Of a stretch of 8,519 bases of DNA, positions 6,262-8,519 are shown one piece after another (position 1 is the first letter of the stretch; each line of letters begins with the position of its first letter). The position numbers and the translations under genes are program-made. The notes beneath the pieces are model-generated. The model was not told the origin of the DNA. It made no database searches and was given only the letters and a program-made list of their open reading frames with translations. Source of the stretch: CAZTHL01 sp964613585 (lineage in GTDB: Bacteria; Pseudomonadota; Alphaproteobacteria; DSM-16000; Inquilinaceae); the NCBI GenBank assembly GCA_964613585.1, contig CAZTHL010000124.1, positions 1 to 8,519 on the forward strand, read 5' to 3'.

Positions 6262-6291
6262 GGGTCGGGCGGGTGCCGGTGGGGGTGGGGG
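6262..6291 (+). other. Potential G-quadruplex
   Basis: Five G-runs lie close together: GGG 6262-6264, 6267-6269 and 6271-6273, then GGGGG 6281-6285 and 6287-6291, with loops of 2, 1, 7 and 1 bases. It lies about 300 bp upstream of the exporter start, on its template strand, and 207 bp upstream of the DUF883 ATG, on the coding strand. Confidence 0.45.
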
Positions 6292-6399
6292 ATCCCTGTG
6301 CCATGGCGGGGGAACCTAGCCGAAAGCGGCTTGCCGGGCGGTTACCCGGGCGAAGATCCCGACGCTCATCCGGGCGCCGGCCGACGCGCGAGGCTTTCC

Positions 6400-6424
6400 G
6401 GAACGCCGGCGGCGGTCTAGAGTT
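6400..6424 (+). promoter_or_regulatory. Candidate EcfG-type (general stress response) promoter
   Basis: GGAAC at 6400-6404 is followed after 16 bases by AGTT (6421-6424). The alphaproteobacterial EcfG consensus is GGAAC-N16/17-CGTT, so one base differs. It lies 74 bp upstream of the DUF883 ATG, a normal promoter distance, and genes of this kind are frequent members of stress regulons (inference). The stretch also reads as GGAAC-N17-GTTCC, an inverted repeat. Confidence 0.4.
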
Positions 6425-6497
6425 CCGCTCGTGCAATAAAGCTGCGCCGGCGGCGACGGGGAGCCGGCGCCGACCGGCGGCGACGCGGAGGAGAGGC

Positions 6498-6788
6498 ATG
6501 GCCAACCGCAATCTGGAATCCGAGCTCGACCTGCTGCGCGACGATATCGACAAGCTGCGCACCGATCTGGCGGCGCTGACCGGTACGCTCACGGCCTCGA
6601 CGCGGGAGGAGCTGGAGGAGCGGGTGCGCCGCCTGCGCGAGGGCGCCGGCCACATGTATGGCGAGGCGCGGCGCCGGGTCGACGAGGCGCCGGCGGCGCT
6701 GGAGAAGCAGGTGCACGACAAGCCGCTGACCAGCCTCGCGGTGGCCTTCGGGGTCGGCTTCGTGATCGGCAAGCTGTTCGAGCGCTAG
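6498..6788 (+). CDS. DUF883/ElaB-YqjD-like membrane-anchored protein
   Basis: A 96-residue protein with the standard DUF883 layout: a long charged helix at about 5-70 (LESELDLLRDDIDKLRTDLAAL, then EELEERVRRLRE and ARRRVDE) and a C-terminal hydrophobic anchor at about 77-93 (LTSLAVAFGVGFVIGKLF) ending in the family-typical charged ER. E. coli relatives (ElaB, YqjD, YgaM) are inner-membrane-anchored, and YqjD is reported to bind ribosomes in stationary phase; whether that applies here is unknown. The ATG is preceded by GGAGGAGAGG, an excellent ribosome site, and this excludes the much longer open frame running back to 6000, whose extra part is low-complexity. The next gene starts 25 bases downstream, so the two form a transcription unit, as commonly seen with DUF883 and holin-like genes. 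Confidence 0.9.
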   Translation: MANRNLESELDLLRDDIDKLRTDLAALTGTLTASTREELEERVRRLREGAGHMYGEARRRVDEAPAALEKQVHDKPLTSLAVAFGVGFVIGKLFER

Positions 6789-6813
6789 CCGCCTCCGCGC
6801 GACCCGGAGCCCT

Positions 6814-7365
6814 GTGTTGCTGGATCCGACCGGCCGGCTGCGCGGCGCCGCCGATGCCGAGCTGGCCCGCGCGCGCCTGACCCTCCGCGGCCTGGCGGTC
6901 CAGGCCATCCTGATTGCCGTCGCGCTGATCATCTTCTGCGCCGCGCTGGCGATGTTCCTGGTGGCCGCCTTCACGGTATTGGCCGAGGCCCATGGCCCGG
7001 TGACGGCGGCGCTGGTGCTGGGCGCCGCCCTGCTGGTGGCGGCGCTCCTGGTCCTGGCGCTGTCCGGCCCCTTGAGCGGCCGCCGCGCCCGCCGCGCCGC
7101 CGATCTGGCCGCCGCCCGGGCGCGCGAGCAACTGGTCGCCGACGCCGCGCTGGTCGGCTCGCTGGCCGGGAGCTCGGCGGGCCTGGCGGAGCGCCTGGTG
7201 CGCCCGCTGGTGACGGCGGCGCTGATCGCCGGCTTCGCCGCCGGCATCAGCCCGGGCCTGCGCCGGCTGATCCTGGGCCGGCCACCGCCCGCGCCGCCGC
7301 CAGGTCCGTACGCCGGCGCGCCCCCGCCCCGCGGCGCAGGGCGGGGCCGCCGCCGCTTCTGGTAG
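6814..7365 (+). CDS. Holin-superfamily-like (Phage_holin_3_6/YqjE-type) membrane protein
   Basis: A 183-residue membrane protein. After a polar N-terminus with an amphipathic helix (AELARARLTLRGLAVQ) come two strong membrane helices at about 31-57 and 62-85, a basic loop (GRRARRAADLAAARAREQ), a third weaker hydrophobic helix at about 128-146, and a Pro/Gly/Arg-rich tail ending GRRRFW. This matches the Phage_holin_3_6/YqjE type found beside DUF883 genes; it is a chromosomal envelope protein, not evidence of a prophage. The start is GTG at 6814 or the adjoining TTG at 6817, both served by GGAG a few bases upstream. The pair resembles the E. coli yqjD-yqjE arrangement. Family assignment rests on topology and context, so it is less certain than the DUF883 call. 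Confidence 0.8.
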   Translation: MLLDPTGRLRGAADAELARARLTLRGLAVQAILIAVALIIFCAALAMFLVAAFTVLAEAHGPVTAALVLGAALLVAALLVLALSGPLSGRRARRAADLAAARAREQLVADAALVGSLAGSSAGLAERLVRPLVTAALIAGFAAGISPGLRRLILGRPPPAPPPGPYAGAPPPRGAGRGRRRFW

Positions 7366-7406
7366 CGTTCCGCGGGTCTTCGTAGGGCTCCAGGGGCTGT
7401 TGGCGG

Positions 7407-7428
7407 CCCCGCCCCCGTCCCCGTCCCC
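7407..7428 (-). other. Potential G-quadruplex (C-rich on the plus strand)
   Basis: C-runs of 4, 5, 4 and 4 bases (7407-7410, 7412-7416, 7419-7422, 7425-7428) are split by loops of 1, 2 and 2 bases. The minus strand is therefore an ideal short-loop G-quadruplex sequence. It lies 42 bases after the holin-like gene stop. Confidence 0.5.
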
Positions 7429-7461
7429 GGCCGCGGCCCCGGCCGCGTCGCGTAGGCTTTT

Positions 7462-7510
7462 GTCGGTGCCCGTCGGCTTTTGCAGGCCTTGCCCCCGGTC
7501 ACCGACGGGC
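7462..7510 (+). other. Two mutually exclusive hairpin pairings
   Basis: GTCGGTG (7462-7468) is complementary to CACCGAC (7500-7506), while GCCCGTCGG (7468-7476) is complementary to CCGACGGGC (7502-7510). The downstream arm is shared, so only one pairing can form. The element lies about 100 bases after the holin-like gene, with no gene start nearby. Confidence 0.3.
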
Positions 7511-7629
7511 CCGCGGCGGCCACGCCCGGCCGGACCCGGCATGGCCACCGGCCCCGGCCGCGCCACCCCGATCGCGCGCAGCGACTTGCCGCGACGCCGG
7601 TCCGCCCACCGATCGGCCCTCGCCTGCAC

Positions 7630-7683
<54 letters not shown>

Positions 7684-7707
7684 TCCTGCACCGTCCATCA
7701 ATACCCT

Positions 7708-7724
7708 TACAATCCTATATTGTA
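7708..7724. promoter_or_regulatory. AT-rich dyad, candidate operator
   Basis: TACAAT (7708-7713) and ATTGTA (7719-7724) form a perfect inverted repeat with a 5-base centre, CCTAT. It is in a 43-base island (7698-7740) that has 17 G or C. On the minus strand a consensus -35 TTGACA ends 7 bases upstream of it, so a bound dimer would cover the leftward promoter. Confidence 0.45.
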
Positions 7725-7731
7725 CCCGGTT

Positions 7732-7737
7732 TGTCAA
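7732..7737 (-). promoter_or_regulatory. Candidate leftward -35 element TTGACA
   Basis: An exact sigma-70 -35 hexamer on the minus strand. The -10 at a 17-base spacing is GATTGT, only 3 of 6 matches, so promoter activity is uncertain. Leftward transcription would enter the hexanucleotide repeat within about 30 bases and run antisense to the holin-like gene. Confidence 0.3.
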
Positions 7738-7930
7738 GTCGCTCCTAGACCTTCGAGAGTGAGAAGGACTTTGTAACCTGGGACAGGCTCTCCCACCCGG
7801 CGCTCACCCCACGGAAGCGGCCAGGACGCGGACGTCGCCACGCTTGCTCGGGCGGGTCTTGTCACCGCTGGGATCGCCTGCGGTAGTGGGAACGCCCGCC
7901 GCCGATGCGTGTCCCATGCGCGGCGTTGCT

Positions 7931-7988
7931 GGCGAGGTGCCACTCCACGGTTACGCTGGACAGTGGAGTCGCCGGTGGGCGAGGTGCC
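7931..7988. repeat. Direct repeat flanking an inverted repeat
   Basis: GGCGAGGTGCC occurs at 7931-7941 and 7978-7988. Between them, starting directly after the first copy, ACTCCAC (7942-7948) and GTGGAGT (7963-7969) form a perfect inverted repeat with a 14-base loop. No gene is near; the origin is unknown. Confidence 0.5.
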
Positions 7989-8227
7989 GCGGTTGAGCCA
8001 TGCCATGCCGCCAAGCCGGCGAGATGACGCGTCGGCTCAGCCGGGGACGCGCCGCGCCCTGCTACCATCGCCCGGCCTCGGCGGGATCACCCGATCGTTT
8101 GGCCGATTGTCCGAAGGGGGCGCGAGACTCCCCGGACCTTGGGCACCAGCGGCCGCGGCGCGCCCTCCCGGCCTTCATGATTTGGCTGATTGCCGTGTCC
8201 GCGAGGCGGACCCACCCGTTACGCCCA

Positions 8228-8242
8228 CCGACCGAAGGTCGG
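8228..8242. terminator. Short hairpin, possible terminator
   Basis: CCGACC and GGTCGG form a 6-bp stem around a GAA loop. CACCC (8213-8217) and GGGTG (8251-8255) could close an outer stem. It shares the CCGACCGAAGG core with the hairpin at 2465-2490. There is no T-tract. Confidence 0.3.
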
Positions 8243-8281
8243 CGGCGGATGGGTGCAATTCTGGAGGACGGGCGATGCCGG

Positions 8282-8401
8282 TCAGTCCCCGGTTGAGGCA
8301 TCAATCGTCTCCGCAAAAATATTCAGCCCTACAAGAGGCGCCAATATCGGCAAGAATATTCGACCAAAGTATACAATGACCGTACCGCGACTGAAGAGCA
8401 T
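8282..8401 (-). CDS. Possible 39-residue hydrophobic peptide in a low-GC patch
   Basis: I do not recognise it. From the ATG at 8401 it reads MLFSRGT, then the membrane-like VIVYFGRIFLPILAPLVGL, then NIFAETIDASTGD and a TGA. An in-frame GTG 21 bases further up would give 46 residues and has AGGCGG before it; the ATG itself has no clear ribosome site. Codons are often A/T-ending, unlike the rest of the window, so if real it is foreign or degraded DNA. The antisense frame is also open, so chance is a serious alternative. Confidence 0.22.
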   Translation of the reverse strand: MLFSRGTVIVYFGRIFLPILAPLVGLNIFAETIDASTGD

Positions 8402-8519
8402 GCTGGCAATTGAGCTATGCACGGCCGCCTGTGCTCAATAGCAGCACTCGGCCTCATTCGATAACGGTTCACTTCCCGCTGGGCCAAATACCCGCACGCG
8501 CCCTGGAGCCGCGCACGAG

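Larger units (their letters stand above)
5966..6497. other. GC-rich divergent spacer between the ABC exporter and the DUF883 gene
   Basis: It should hold the promoters of both the leftward exporter and the rightward DUF883/holin pair. I see a G-quadruplex motif (6262-6291) and a candidate EcfG-type promoter (6400-6424). Open frames on both strands are Pro/Arg/Ala/Gly-rich and look like GC-driven shadows. One leftward frame (6304-5975) stops 10 bases before the exporter ATG but has no ribosome site and roughly equal GC at all three codon positions, unlike a real gene. Confidence 0.5.

Noticed and set aside
5975..6304. A 109-residue leftward frame ending 10 bases before the exporter
   Set aside because: There is no ribosome site, the product is low-complexity, and GC is about equal at the three codon positions, unlike real genes in this window where the second position is clearly lower.
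4223..6319. A 698-residue open frame on the plus strand
   Set aside because: It is antisense to the complete ABC exporter and its product is a His/Asp/Arg/Gly-rich shadow with no domain.
6000..6497. N-terminal extension giving a 262-residue DUF883 protein
   Set aside because: The extra 166 residues are Arg/Pro/Ala/Gly-rich, while GGAGGAGAGG directly before 6498 and the normal DUF883 length fix the start there.
6814..7365. Phage origin suggested by the holin-like protein
   Set aside because: No other phage gene is present, and the pairing with DUF883 is the usual chromosomal arrangement of this family.
7734..8006. Leftward 90-residue frame ending GYKVLLTLEGLGAT
   Set aside because: The last part looks protein-like and I considered a transposon remnant, but no motif, ribosome site or terminal repeat supports it.
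8293..8304. TTGAGGCATCAA as a second FNR box
   Set aside because: The half-sites TTGA and TCAA are 4 bases apart, not 6 as FNR requires.
8442..8500. Possible tRNA T-arm (GGTTCACTTCC)
   Set aside because: The flanking bases do not form a T-stem and no acceptor or anticodon stem can be found.

Overview
The base composition (very high GC, strongly GC-ending codons) and gene types point to a high-GC alphaproteobacterium, most likely of the Rhodospirillales/Azospirillum kind. The pointers are an FnrL/FnrN-type oxygen regulator with a C-x2-C-x7-C cluster, an Atm1-type ABC exporter and a DUF883 plus holin-like envelope gene pair. The taxonomic guess is inference; no rRNA or tRNA gene is visible.

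Layout. 59-592 (-): an acetyltransferase-like protein of unknown role. 593-829: a divergent promoter region with a perfect FNR box (648-661). 830-1564 (+): an Fnr-type regulator with all four iron-sulfur cysteines. 1890-2393 (+): a secreted single-domain fasciclin (FAS1) protein, ending at a strong hairpin (2465-2490) that separates it from the convergent NAD(P)H-dependent FMN reductase (2578-3156, -). Upstream of the reductase on the same strand lie a small one-pass membrane protein (3215-3559, -) and a doubtful 57-residue frame (3599-3772, -). 4109-5965 (-): a complete Atm1/HMT1-type ABC half-exporter. 5966-6497: a GC-rich divergent spacer with a G-quadruplex motif and a candidate EcfG-type stress promoter. 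6498-6788 and 6814-7365 (+): a DUF883/ElaB-like protein and a holin-superfamily-like membrane protein forming a two-gene unit. 7366-8519: about 1.15 kb with no convincing conventional gene. It holds a C-rich block, a (ATGCCC)8 hexanucleotide repeat, an AT-rich dyad beside a TTGACA box, several inverted repeats and a low-GC patch with a possible 39-residue membrane peptide.

How it fits together. The clearest regulatory link is that the Fnr-type protein has the E-xx-SR recognition helix that reads TTGAT half-sites, and the region between it and the acetyltransferase-like gene carries a perfect TTGAT-N4-ATCAA. The DUF883/holin pair looks like envelope or stress-response genes. The rest is a mix of redox, envelope and transport genes without one obvious pathway. 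I did not find a convincing new multi-gene system. The items most worth following are the FNR-linked unknown protein, the hairpin over the ribosome site of the small membrane gene, and the repeat and dyad region at the right end.
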